Below, piece after piece: positions 37,569-49,613 of a DNA stretch of 64,000 nt. The position numbers and the translations under genes were made by a program. Position 1 is the first letter of the stretch; every line of letters begins with the position of its first letter. Under the pieces are notes generated by a model, which did not search any database, was not told where the DNA came from, and saw nothing but the letters and a program-made list of their open reading frames with translations. The stretch is from Verrucomicrobiaceae bacterium (GTDB lineage: Bacteria > Verrucomicrobiota > Verrucomicrobiia > Verrucomicrobiales > Verrucomicrobiaceae), in NCBI GenBank assembly GCA_947440575.1, contig CANETF010000002.1:1-64000 (forward strand). Reading direction: 5' to 3'.

Positions 37569-38573
37569 ATGTTCCGTTCCCTCTTCATCGCCCTCGTCGC
37601 CGCCGCGCTCACCCCCGCCCTCACTCAAGCCCAAAACATCCGCGCCGGCATCATCGGCCTCGATACCTCCCACGCCATCGCGTTCACCAAACTCCTCAAC
37701 GCCAAAACCCCTCAGCCCCCGGAACTCATGGGCGTGCGCGTCGTCGCCGCTTACCCCCAGGGCAGCAAAGACATCGAGTCCAGCACCAAACGCGTCCCCG
37801 AACTCACCCAGCAAGTCAAAGACCAGGGCGTCGAAATCGTCTCCTCCATCTCCGACCTCCTCGACAAAGTCGACGTCGTCTTCCTCGAGTCCAATGACGG
37901 CCGCCCCCACCTTGAGCAAGTCCTCCCCTGCCTCGAAGCCGGCAAACCCACCTTCATCGACAAACCCATCGCTGGCTCCCTCGCCGACGCCATTCGCATC
38001 TTCAACGCCTCCACCAAAACCCACACCCCCATCTTCTCCTCCTCCTCCCTCCGCTTCGGCAAAAACACCCAGGCCGTCCGCCAGGGCAGCATTGGCAAAG
38101 TCATCACCGCAGACACCCGTAGCCCCGCCTCCCTCGAACCCACCCACCCCGACCTCTTCTGGTACGGCATCCACGGCGTCGAATCCCTCTTCACCACCAT
38201 GGGCACCGGCTGCCTCTCCGTCAAACGCGGCACCACCGACGATGGCAAAATCCAGGTCACCGGCACCTGGGATGGCAATCGCACCGGCATCTTCCGCGAA
38301 TCCAGCGACTCCCGCAAAGGCTACGCGGGCACCGCCACCAACGCCGAAGGCAAGTCCGCCGATGTCGGTGGCTTCGATGGCTACCAACCTCTGCTCAACC
38401 AAATCATCCACTTCTTCCGCACCGGCGTCGCTCCCGTCACCCCCGAAGAAACCCTCGAAATCTACGCCTTCATGGAAGCCGCCGACGAAAGCAAACGCCG
38501 CAACGGCGCCGAAGTCTCTCTCACCGAAGTCATGTCTAAAGCCAATCAGGAAGCCACCGCTGGCGCCCAATAG
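37569..38573 (+). CDS. Exported Gfo/Idh/MocA-like oxidoreductase
   Basis: A 334-residue protein with a Sec-type signal (LFIALVAAALTPALTQA, cut before QNI). The rest has the dehydrogenase outline: Rossmann start RAGIIGLDTSHAIAF, DVVFLESNDGRPHLEQVLP, EAGKPTFIDKPIAGSLADA (the EKP-type block) and the C-terminal alpha/beta domain (HGVESLFTTMGTG). The glycine motif reads GIIGLD rather than GxGxxG and the EKP reads DKP. Secreted members are common in this phylum. The reaction and substrate are unknown. It starts 50 bases after the propeller gene, suggesting one transcript. Confidence 0.8.
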   Translation: MFRSLFIALVAAALTPALTQAQNIRAGIIGLDTSHAIAFTKLLNAKTPQPPELMGVRVVAAYPQGSKDIESSTKRVPELTQQVKDQGVEIVSSISDLLDKVDVVFLESNDGRPHLEQVLPCLEAGKPTFIDKPIAGSLADAIRIFNASTKTHTPIFSSSSLRFGKNTQAVRQGSIGKVITADTRSPASLEPTHPDLFWYGIHGVESLFTTMGTGCLSVKRGTTDDGKIQVTGTWDGNRTGIFRESSDSRKGYAGTATNAEGKSADVGGFDGYQPLLNQIIHFFRTGVAPVTPEETLEIYAFMEAADESKRRNGAEVSLTEVMSKANQEATAGAQ

Positions 38574-38780
38574 CCCGTCGCCTCCAACCGATTCACGAAC
38601 TCACTCAAGGGCCCCACGCCGTGGTGCGACCGGCTCGGTCGCCCCCTCCTCATTCTCTTCTTCCATACACTGAGATTTCGTTAAGCGGCGTTACGCCATT
38701 GAATGAATCAAACGCGCCCCAAGTGCGTCCCATCGCAAATCGCACCCTGCGCGTATTCAATCCACAAACCTAACCAGACC

Positions 38781-40406
38781 ATGAAGAACACCCCCACCAG
38801 AATCATCTCCACCCTCGCCGTCGCCGCCCTCGGCGTCACCGCGTTCACCTCCGCTCAGGACAACGCCAAAGACGACAACAAACCAAAAGCCGAAAACCCC
38901 ACCGAACTCGGCTCTCTCCTCAAGCGCGACGAAAGCGCCCTGCCCGCCAACGGCCAGCTCCAAATGAGCTACGCCTCCGTCGTCGAAAACATCCTCCCCA
39001 GCGTCGTCACCATCTTCCCCTCCTCTCCCGCCGAAGGAGGTGTCATGGACTTCCAGGAAGACATAGACCAAATCCCTCCCGCCCTCCGCCCCTTCTTCTT
39101 CCGCCACTTCGGCATCCCTGAAGAAAGTGATCCCTTCGAAAAACAAGACCCCCGCCGTCGCAACCAACCCGCCCCCACCCCCCGCGAAGACGCTCCCCGT
39201 CAGCGCGGCGTCGGCTCCGGCGTCATCATCACCGCCGACGGTTACATCCTCACCAACAACCACGTCGTTGAAGGCGCCGATGACATCGAAGTCTCCGTCG
39301 AATCCAACGGCTCACGCAAAACCTACAAAGCTGAAGTCATCGGCACCGACCCTCTCACCGACGTCGGTCTCATCAAGATCGATGCCACCGGCCTCACCCC
39401 CGCCACCATCGGCAACAGCAAGGCCCTCCGTGTCGGTGACGTCGTCCTCGCCGCCGGCGCCCCCATGCAGCTCAACCTCTCCGTCACGCAAGGCATCGTC
39501 AGCGCCCTCGGACGCAGCGGCATGAATGTCGTCAGTAGCGGCCGCATGGCCGGTTACGAAGACTTCATCCAAACCGACGCCGCCATCAACCCCGGCAACT
39601 CCGGCGGCCCCCTCGTCGACGCCCTCGGCCGCGTCATCGGCATCAACACCGCCATCCTCTCACGCACCGGCATGAACGGCGGCATCGGCTTCGCCATCCC
39701 CATCCACATGGCCCTCAATATCGTCGATGACCTCCTAGATGACGGCGAAGTCCAGCGCGGCTACCTCGGTGTTCAAATCACCGACCTCGACCTCGAAAAA
39801 TCCGAAGCCCTCGGCCTCAAGGATCAAGGCGGCGCCCTCGTCACCATGGTCGGTGGCGATTCCCCCGCCGAAAAAGCCGGCATCGAACCCGGTGACGTCA
39901 TCGTCAACGCCGACGGCTCCCGTGTCGACAGCAGCGGCCGCCTGCGCCTCATGATCAGCGCCATCAAACCCGGCAAAGCCGTCCCCCTCGAAATCCTTCG
40001 CAATGGCGAGCGCATCACCCTCAATGCCACCCTCGACGAACTCCCCGCCGAAGCCCTCGTCGCCAATGGCCCCGCCACCATGCCCCGTGGCAAAGGCCCC
40101 GCCAAAAACACCGAGATCATCCCCGGCCTCATCGCCAAGGAACTCACCCCTCAACTCCGCAAACAATCCAAAATCCCCGATGAAATCGAAGGCCTCCTCG
40201 TCGAAGAAGTCGATCCCCAAAGCCGCGCCGCCTCCATGGGCATCCAGAAAGGCGACGTCATCCAGGAAATCAACCGCACCCCGGTCGAAAACCTGACCGA
40301 CGCCAAGGAACTCGTCGCCGGCACCCAGCGCACCGCTCTCCTCCGCGTCTTCCGAGATGGCGACTCCATGCTCGTCATGGTCGGCCTCGACCGCAAAGGC
40401 AAGTAA
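38781..40406 (+). CDS. Periplasmic serine protease of the DegP/HtrA family
   Basis: The ATG at 38781 gives a signal peptide (RIISTLAVAALGVTAFTSA, cut before QDN) and 541 residues. The trypsin-like domain has catalytic His in ILTNNHVVEGADDI, Asp in GTDPLTDVGLIKID and Ser in NPGNSGGPLVDALG. Two PDZ domains follow (YLGVQITDLDLEKSEAL onward, and LVEEVDPQSRAASMGIQ onward), as in DegP/DegQ. It degrades or refolds damaged envelope proteins. Start upstream of 38781 is unlikely because the signal begins there. An extended acidic-Gln linker (about 75-165) precedes the protease domain. Confidence 0.93.
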   Translation: MKNTPTRIISTLAVAALGVTAFTSAQDNAKDDNKPKAENPTELGSLLKRDESALPANGQLQMSYASVVENILPSVVTIFPSSPAEGGVMDFQEDIDQIPPALRPFFFRHFGIPEESDPFEKQDPRRRNQPAPTPREDAPRQRGVGSGVIITADGYILTNNHVVEGADDIEVSVESNGSRKTYKAEVIGTDPLTDVGLIKIDATGLTPATIGNSKALRVGDVVLAAGAPMQLNLSVTQGIVSALGRSGMNVVSSGRMAGYEDFIQTDAAINPGNSGGPLVDALGRVIGINTAILSRTGMNGGIGFAIPIHMALNIVDDLLDDGEVQRGYLGVQITDLDLEKSEALGLKDQGGALVTMVGGDSPAEKAGIEPGDVIVNADGSRVDSSGRLRLMISAIKPGKAVPLEILRNGERITLNATLDELPAEALVANGPATMPRGKGPAKNTEIIPGLIAKELTPQLRKQSKIPDEIEGLLVEEVDPQSRAASMGIQKGDVIQEINRTPVENLTDAKELVAGTQRTALLRVFRDGDSMLVMVGLDRKGK

Positions 40407-40429
40407 TCCTAGCCCCGCTTCTCCTCACA

Positions 40430-40465
40430 CCGCCGCACGCTTCACCGCTTGCGGCGGTTTTTTTT
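40430..40465 (+). terminator. Rho-independent terminator after htrA
   Basis: CCGCCGCA (40430-40437) pairs with TGCGGCGG (40450-40457) and is followed by eight T. It lies 24 bases after the protease stop. Confidence 0.9.
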
Positions 40466-40495
40466 GAACGGTTCTCAAAAGATTGTCATTTTGAT

Positions 40496-40599
40496 CCGGC
40501 GAGCGCAGCGGCCTCAGTGGCAAGGAAGTCGCGCAGCCCGCTATTCAATCCATAGCGGGCAAGCGGCTGACGCCGCCAATGAGGCCGCTCCGCCGCCGG
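40496..40599. repeat. Compound REP-like hairpin between convergent genes
   Basis: Outer arms 40496-40521 and 40575-40599 are near-perfect inverted repeats (both contain AGCGGCCTCA-type sequence). A second perfect hairpin sits in the loop: GCCCGCTAT (40536-40544) and ATAGCGGGC (40552-40560). The element lies between the htrA terminator and the lptF stop. Its outer arm and a GGCAAGG motif resemble the element at 61707-61887. Confidence 0.7.
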
Positions 40600-40628
40600 G
40601 CAAGGTGACAAGCATTTCGAGAATCGGT

Positions 40629-41759
40629 CTACCTCCGACTCAACCGATAAAACAACACCCCGCCAATCGCCAAAAACAACACATTCGGCACCCACATCAA
40701 CAGGTGCGGATACGACCCCGGCTGGTCGCTCAAAATATCCCCCACCAGGATGAACACCATGTAAACTAGCGCCGTCACCAAACTCAGCGCAAACCCCGCC
40801 GAAGTTTCCCGCCGCTGCGCCGTCACCCCCAGCGGAATCCCCACCAAAGCAAACGTCAAACACGCCAGCGGAAAACTGTAGCGCTTGTTCAACTCCGTCT
40901 TCGAAGAACTGAACTGCTTCTTGTCCATCGCCACCTTCGTCACACTGTCCTCCCGCGTCTGCATCTCCTGCCACAACTGTTCCGTGCTCTTCATGCTCGC
41001 ATTCACCCGCTCCGTCCGATCCCTCAATCGCGAAAGCTCGATCGTCAGCGCCGTCTCATCAAAGTGAATGAAATCCACATTCTCAATGTTGCTTTCCGGA
41101 TCCAACTGCACCGACTCCACATCCGCATCCTCCAACTTCAAAACAAAATCCAACACCCCCGGCGTGATCTCCAACCGCGCTTTGTCCGCCCGAATCGTCC
41201 GCTTCACCCTCCCACCTTCAATCTCCAAAATCGTCAGGTCCTTCAACGTATCGCCATCCCGTCCCCCGGTGTAAATCCGATACCCCGGCAGCTTGTCCAA
41301 CACCCGGTTCTCCTGAAACAACGCCGCCGGATCCTCCGTCGCCACCTGGTAAAACAACATCTTCATCTTGTTCTTCGCCGCCGGCGCCACATCCACATTC
41401 ACCCAGTAACACACCCCCGAAAGCACCGCCGCCAGCAGGAACACCGGCAAACAAATCCGCGCCATCGACATCCCCGTCATCCGCAGAGACACCAGCTCGT
41501 TGTCCGCGGACATCCGTCCATACACCAGCAAAATCGACGTCAAAAACGCCCACGGTATCGTGAAAATCAAAGAGAACGGAATCACCAGCAACACAAACTG
41601 CGCCACCAGCGCCATCGGCAACTCCGTATTGCCCAGCAGTTGATCCAGCTTCTTGTAAACATTCCCCAGCACCATCACCCCGCTCAACACCACCACACCC
41701 GTCAGCGTCGCCGTCCAAACTTGGCGGCCAATGTAGCGGTCAAAAATGCGCGGGAACAT
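40629..41759 (-). CDS. LptF/LptG-family lipopolysaccharide export permease
   Basis: A 376-residue inner-membrane permease of the YjgP/YjgQ family, which with LptB pulls lipopolysaccharide from the membrane. Membrane segments at the N-terminus (VWTATLTGVVVLSGVMVLGN, FVLLVIPFSLIFTIPWAFL) and C-terminus (FPLACLTFALVGIPLGV, VYMVFILVGDIL, PNVLFLAIGGVLFY) flank a large periplasmic beta-jellyroll region (about 130-260). The RYSFPLACLTFALVGIPLG segment is typical. Only one LptF/G gene is present here; the partner is elsewhere. It may be cotranscribed with the ftsB-like gene 77 bases upstream. Confidence 0.88.
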   Translation of the reverse strand: MFPRIFDRYIGRQVWTATLTGVVVLSGVMVLGNVYKKLDQLLGNTELPMALVAQFVLLVIPFSLIFTIPWAFLTSILLVYGRMSADNELVSLRMTGMSMARICLPVFLLAAVLSGVCYWVNVDVAPAAKNKMKMLFYQVATEDPAALFQENRVLDKLPGYRIYTGGRDGDTLKDLTILEIEGGRVKRTIRADKARLEITPGVLDFVLKLEDADVESVQLDPESNIENVDFIHFDETALTIELSRLRDRTERVNASMKSTEQLWQEMQTREDSVTKVAMDKKQFSSSKTELNKRYSFPLACLTFALVGIPLGVTAQRRETSAGFALSLVTALVYMVFILVGDILSDQPGSYPHLLMWVPNVLFLAIGGVLFYRLSRR

Positions 41760-41835
41760 GCCTTCAACAGGGCCTTAAGGTGAAACCAGACCTCCGAATG
41801 TCGTCTCCAACACCGCAGCCCTCTTTCCCCCATCC

Positions 41836-42171
41836 TCAGTCTTCAAACCTCAGCACAAACTCGCCCCCCTTTTGCAGGTTCAGGCGGTCTCTCACTTCCA
41901 ATTCCAAGTAGCCCGTGTCCGTTTGAATCCAGTTCAACCGCCGCAGCAGCTTGTCCCGATCCTCCCGCAATCCATCAGCTTCTTGCTCCAGCAAGGCCAG
42001 CTTCGCCCGCATCGCATTCTGCTCATGCAATGGCTGCTTCACACTCGCTAGGATCGCCGCAAACACCAGGAGCACCAGGACCCCCTTGCCCAACCGAATC
42101 CCCCAGCGCAACCACCTGTCAGTGGCTTGCTCCGGTGTCAATCGATGGCCTTGGATTTCCTGGTAACTCAT
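41836..42171 (-). CDS. FtsB/DivIC-family cell division protein
   Basis: A 111-residue one-pass membrane protein: basic cytoplasmic start, membrane segment (about 31-46, VLVLLVFAAILA), then a coiled coil (MRAKLALLEQEADGLREDRDKLLRRLNWI) and a short globular end with LELEVRDRLNLQKGGEFVLRFED, the septum-formation-initiator pattern. In divisomes it links FtsL and FtsQ. A good ribosome binding site, AAAGGAG (42187-42181), lies nine bases before the ATG. The eno-ftsB-lptF order on one strand suggests a shared operon. Confidence 0.88.
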   Translation of the reverse strand: MSYQEIQGHRLTPEQATDRWLRWGIRLGKGVLVLLVFAAILASVKQPLHEQNAMRAKLALLEQEADGLREDRDKLLRRLNWIQTDTGYLELEVRDRLNLQKGGEFVLRFED

Positions 42172-42220
42172 GATGTGCAGCTCCTTTCAATAGTTTAACT
42201 CAGGCCTCTCGGCCCAATCT

Positions 42221-43519
<1,299 letters not shown>

Positions 43520-43686
43520 TTAAGTATTGCTAATAATTTGGGGATTTCAACAACCGGCTTCCGAAAATTCAGTCGCCAGCTCCCTTCCCGATACCCCGAT
43601 TCCCGCCCCGCACAACTTCCAATCGTCTTTCATCACCTCCCCCGAACCACTTGCCAATCCCCCTCCCCGCTCGTATAGCATCCTGT

Positions 43687-46310
<2,624 letters not shown>

Positions 46311-46319
46311 ACCCAACCG

Positions 46320-46985
46320 TTAGTCAGTCACCTTTAGCGCACTGAAGTCAAAATTTAGTTCGGAGGTTAGCTTGTCGATCTCACCGGTAGCAAAATCTTG
46401 GCATGCGCGATAGAGACCTTCTACTCTATGTTGGATCGCTGGTCGTGCCAGCTCTGACCAACTGACGAAACGACCAAACGACTTTCGGAGCAGCCGGATT
46501 CGATCGCAGGCCTCATGGAGAGTCATCAATTTCTCGGACTCATCGGGCCAAATTGCTGACCAATAGGTGCAGGTCTTGCAGTTCACGCTGCATCGACTGC
46601 CATCATGCGACAAAAATGATTCCCAACCACTTCCTGCCAATGTCAGACATGGCTTTTGATCATCTCGTCTTTTCTCATTGTTACACCGGCGGCACGAAAC
46701 AGCGACGTTCCCAGGAACATGCAAGCCTACTCGAAATCGATTCATTCCGTCGAGGTGTTCAACCGCCGCGCGGTCGTGTTCGAGATCACGGCCACAGTAA
46801 ATGCAACGGTGGCCAAAGGCATCAACAACCGCACGCAAGTAATCAGGGTTCGACACGGTCATCCCACCTGCGAGGCACGCTCGGCGGCTGACCTCATGAA
46901 GAAACATGCTCACGAGTTTATTGGCCACATCTGACTTTGCTCGTCCCGTTGCACTTCTCAGTGCCTTAGTAGAATCGAAGCTCAT
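46320..46985 (-). CDS. HNH endonuclease, probable restriction enzyme
   Basis: A 221-residue protein. The HNH domain spans about residues 57-105: FGHRCIYCGRDLEHDRAAVEHLDG, GNVAVSCRRCNNEKRRDD, with two CxxC zinc pairs and the metal-site His in VEHLD. A second Cys-rich part (SVNCKTCTYW) follows, then a helical C-terminus. The ATG at 46985 overlaps the end of the XRE-type regulator by four bases, so the two form an operon. Together with the facing methyltransferase remnant this suggests the nuclease of a type II system, now without its intact methylase, unless another methylase protects the host. Base composition is lower in GC than the flanking genes. Confidence 0.78.
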   Translation of the reverse strand: MSFDSTKALRSATGRAKSDVANKLVSMFLHEVSRRACLAGGMTVSNPDYLRAVVDAFGHRCIYCGRDLEHDRAAVEHLDGMNRFRVGLHVPGNVAVSCRRCNNEKRRDDQKPCLTLAGSGWESFLSHDGSRCSVNCKTCTYWSAIWPDESEKLMTLHEACDRIRLLRKSFGRFVSWSELARPAIQHRVEGLYRACQDFATGEIDKLTSELNFDFSALKVTD

Positions 46986-47275
46986 TCTGGATTCCTCCCT
47001 GGCTTCGGAGGACCGCCAGCAGATTGCAACCCAAGCAACCATCGCACGTCTACTTTAAGCACTTCAGCAAGCTTCCCTATCTCAAAATCAAACACGCACC
47101 TCTGACCGCTTTCGATCTTTGTGATCGCTACGCGATCGAGGAACAGTTGGTTGCTCGCGAGCCGTCCCGACAACTGATCCTGAGTTAAGGGTGGGGCGAA
47201 CGCCAGTCGCGCTCGGCGCACGTTGGGACCAACGACGTTTTTTGGGCCGGAATCGCCACTCCTGGGATTTCTCAT
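46982..47275 (-). CDS. XRE-family helix-turn-helix regulator (controller-like)
   Basis: A 97-residue DNA-binding protein. After a short basic extension, NVRRARLAFAPPLTQDQLSGRL begins the XRE/Cro fold, with AITKIESGQRCVFDFEIGKLAEVLKVDVRWLL as recognition helix and closing helices. Overlap with the HNH nuclease start shows coupling. Such controller proteins delay nuclease expression in restriction systems. An inverted repeat immediately upstream (47291-47325) is a plausible own operator. Confidence 0.83.
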   Translation of the reverse strand: MRNPRSGDSGPKNVVGPNVRRARLAFAPPLTQDQLSGRLASNQLFLDRVAITKIESGQRCVFDFEIGKLAEVLKVDVRWLLGLQSAGGPPKPGRNPE

Positions 47276-47290
47276 CCTCTACTCGATAGC

Positions 47291-47325
47291 AAGAACACTT
47301 GCCTACAGTGTTCTTATGGAGAACA
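47291..47325. promoter_or_regulatory. Inverted-repeat operator, C-box-like
   Basis: AAGAACACT (47291-47299) and AGTGTTCTT (47307-47315) are perfect inverted repeats with a seven-base spacer; TGTTCT (47309-47314) and AGAACA (47320-47325) form a second, overlapping one. The region lies between the divergent XRE gene and the HNH-like gene, 16 bases upstream of the former. Confidence 0.65.
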
Positions 47326-47334
47326 TTCGTTCGA

Positions 47335-47697
47335 ATGAAGAACACTCCTCTTCTAATACCTTTGAGCGCGGCTCAAGCCCGCAAGATTAAAACAGTGGTC
47401 AATCAGGTGATCGAGAGAGATCGTCGCAGGTGCCAAATGTGCGGTGCAGATGAAACGAGAATATGTCCCTATCGACACACGATGATAGTGCTCTCTGTTG
47501 CGGTCACCAAACCGGTGAAGACTTGCAAGGAACTTACGGCATGCGAATTGACCACAGTGTGTTCGACCTGTGCAAGCGGCCTTCGCGCTCTGGCAAAGAA
47601 TCCTATCCGCCCAAGATTAACTTCAAAAAACGCGCTTCCCAGAGAATCGGGGTCCTGGGCGTCCCGGCGGCTCCTCGGACGCGAGGCCAAAGGTTGA
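47335..47697 (+). CDS. HNH-like zinc-binding protein, catalytic residues not evident
   Basis: From the ATG at 47335 the product has 120 residues: a helical start (LSAAQARKIKTVVNQVIERD), then RRRCQMCGADETR and, 40 residues on, TTVCSTCASGLRALAKNP. The two CxxC pairs and spacing match HNH nucleases, where the middle normally has a His-bearing VDH-type strand; here that position reads VLSVAVTKP. It is therefore either a dead HNH protein or one with a frame disturbance. A divergent arrangement with the XRE gene places it under the same operator. Confidence 0.5.
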   Translation: MKNTPLLIPLSAAQARKIKTVVNQVIERDRRRCQMCGADETRICPYRHTMIVLSVAVTKPVKTCKELTACELTTVCSTCASGLRALAKNPIRPRLTSKNALPRESGSWASRRLLGREAKG

Positions 47698-47928
47698 TAT
47701 GATCAAAGTTTCTGTCCCTCTATGATACATGGAATGCCTGCAACACGCAGAGAATGAACCCTCGCTCAACCAGGATCGTGTCCAACTTCTCCCCAATCGC
47801 CCCCATCACGGGCGTTCTCGCCGATCTCCTCACCAGCCAAAGCAGAAGCTCGACAAACCAAACGTCCTCCAGCCCCGGCATTCCTCCCCTTGCAAACGCA
47901 ACGCCTCCGCCCGTAAAGTAGACGCGCG
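47698..47928. other. Intergenic stretch in the accessory region
   Basis: No supported gene. Bases 47704-47729 share TGTCCCTCTAT and flanking positions with 49269-49295 downstream, a sign of a dispersed repeat on both sides of the DUF1016/DUF4760-like genes. Confidence 0.5.
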
Positions 47929-48360
47929 ATGAAGAAGCGAGCCATCAAGAAGTCCCCAAAGCTGGCCAAAGCCAAACCAGAATCGTTGTCTTCCCTTCTC
48001 ACCGAAGTCCGCCAACTCATCCAGAGCGCCCGGCGCAGCGTCTCCACCGTCGTCGACACCTTCCAAGTGATGACCAACTTCGAAATCGGCCGCCGCATCG
48101 TCGAGCACGAGCAAAAGGGCGCAAAGCGCGCGGCCTATGGTGCGGAGTTGATGAAGGAACTTTCAGCGCGGCTCACGGAGGAGTTCGGAAGAGAGTTCTC
48201 AGCAGTGAACCTTTCTCAATTTAGGCGGTTCTTTCTCGTTTGGCAGACCGCGCCCAGATTTTTCGGACAGCGTCTAAAAAATTGGCACTGGAAGGATCAA
48301 AGTGGCTGTCCATTGATACTCTCAAGCAAGATACTGAGGCGAGACATTCAAAATCATTGA
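47929..48360 (+). pseudogene. DUF1016/YhcG-type nuclease, truncated
   Basis: The first about 105 residues match the DUF1016 N-terminal domain: SLLTEVRQLIQSARRSVSTV, FEIGRRIVEHEQKGAKRAAYG, LMKELSARLTEEFGREFSAVNLSQFRRFF. After WQTAPRF the frame turns into an unrelated tail and stops at 48360, so the PDDEXK-like C-terminal nuclease domain is missing. A frameshift or deletion after about 48240 is likely. The basic N-terminus (KKRAIKKSPKLAKAK) is a common feature of the family. Confidence 0.7.
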
Positions 48361-48406
48361 TAGCCTCATCACCGATCAGAAATGCGGATTCAATGAAAAC
48401 GCTTTC

Positions 48407-49213
48407 ATGATGGTTGGGGAAGGTGCGGAAATACGGCACGGTCCATGCTCATTTGAATGTGATGATGCTCGGCTTATGAAAACATGTATTTGTGCTGCAA
48501 TGCTTCCCTGGCGAGACCTTGTGTCCCTAGTTTCGGTGCTCTTCAGCGGAATGTCTGCACTCACTTCGCTGCTAATTTGGTGCCTAGCACGAAAGCATTT
48601 CAAACACGTTCGAACCGCCTCCTACATTGAGCGATACAACACTGCAGACTCCACCCGCCTTCGTGCCGAAGTAGACCAATTTCTTTACCTTACTGAAAAA
48701 CTGACCCCAGCAGCACGAGGCCAGGTGTATAAGGAATTGCTACTATCTGACCATCTCACCGATATGGAGTTCCGTCACAAGCTGTGGACTTTCACCATGC
48801 TTTACAACGAAATTGGATTGGCCTGGAAAACCCAGGTGATTCAGGACGACTTGGTCAGTAACTTTGACCGCTTAATTCCTCGCTACTGGATGCGGCTTCG
48901 GACTTACATTATGAACTTACACCTGCGCTTCGACTTTGAAGTTCCAATCGATGAGCAGGGTTTCAAGAGCGAGTTCAAGCTCTTCAAGGGCTTCCATCAT
49001 GCCTACATCGAAATCTGCAAACACGCCATGGCGATCATGCCTCAAGACCTCGAAACTAGCAGCCTTCTGAGCAAAGAAAATTACACACCATTGGAGCATG
49101 TTATGATCCACGGTCGACCCGATCAACCCTGCCGTCTGGGCGATGGAAGAGCAGTTTTGGACGAACTGCGCAGTTTTGGCTATTTGAATCCGTCACCCCC
49201 AACCAACCCTTAA
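48407..49213 (+). CDS. Membrane-anchored protein, DUF4760-like
   Basis: A 268-residue frame; ATG codons at 48407, 48476 and 48497 are all possible. One hydrophobic segment (about 38-60, LVSLVSVLFSGMSALTSLLI) is followed by KHFKHVRTASYIERYNTADS and a helical cytoplasmic domain with repeated F/Y-L patterns, which resembles DUF4760 proteins of accessory regions. No catalytic motif is seen. GC content is visibly lower than around it. It lies inside the bracketed thiC-end region with other defence-related remnants; a defence role is only inferred from place. Confidence 0.6.
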   Translation: MMVGEGAEIRHGPCSFECDDARLMKTCICAAMLPWRDLVSLVSVLFSGMSALTSLLIWCLARKHFKHVRTASYIERYNTADSTRLRAEVDQFLYLTEKLTPAARGQVYKELLLSDHLTDMEFRHKLWTFTMLYNEIGLAWKTQVIQDDLVSNFDRLIPRYWMRLRTYIMNLHLRFDFEVPIDEQGFKSEFKLFKGFHHAYIEICKHAMAIMPQDLETSSLLSKENYTPLEHVMIHGRPDQPCRLGDGRAVLDELRSFGYLNPSPPTNP

Positions 49214-49355
49214 ATCTTTCATACTCTCCCCAAAAAACAACCCAACTGGAGGCGATTGGGGTCAGCATTAAAGTGTTTGTCCCTCTATTGTCCCGTTGCC
49301 CTTGGGTAGAGCAGTCCTCACCCTACCGACACAAACAACAATACCACTGCAGATT

Positions 49356-49391
49356 GCCGAAAGTGGAGCGGAGGTTTACACCACGGCCTGA
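49356..49391 (+). repeat. Third, very short copy of the thiC 3' end
   Basis: Twelve codons read AESGAEVYTTA followed by TGA. They match the end of the second copy ([10 protein letters not shown]) and of intact thiC (GAEVYTKA), including the stop. Upstream sequence is unrelated. Together with 45954-46155 it brackets the foreign genes. Confidence 0.7.
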
Positions 49392-49409
49392 ATCCGTTAT
49401 ACTCCTCCC

Positions 49410-49610
49410 ATGCGTGCGCTGACCAAAGAACCCGAGGTAATCACCCGCGGCGGCAAACCCGTCTCGGTCATCCTCCCCATCAAACAGTATCAGGAGATGT
49501 TGGAGCGGTTGGAAGACGTCGAGGATATCGCGTGGCTCAAAAAGGCCCGCAGTAAGCCCCTTCACTATCGCCCCCTCGCTGACGTACTAGCCGATCTCGA
49601 CAAGAAATAG
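49410..49610 (+). CDS. Phd/YefM-family antitoxin
   Basis: A 66-residue protein of the Phd/YefM type, short and with a strand-helix start: RALTKEPEVITRGGKPVSVILPIKQYQEMLE. The VSVILPIKQYQE block is the family signature. A truncated N-terminus is possible, since typical members begin with an extra strand carrying a Ser-Ala-Ser-Glu motif. It is followed by its toxin three bases later. The pair starts 18 bases after the last thiC-end copy. Confidence 0.8.
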   Translation: MRALTKEPEVITRGGKPVSVILPIKQYQEMLERLEDVEDIAWLKKARSKPLHYRPLADVLADLDKK

Positions 49611-49613
49611 CCC

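Noticed and set aside
37563-38570. Minus-strand frame opposite the Gfo/Idh gene
   Set aside because: Mirror frame of a well supported exported oxidoreductase; no start context or domain.
47929-48360. Intact DUF1016 nuclease
   Set aside because: Only the N-terminal domain matches; the nuclease half is missing, so it is reported as truncated.
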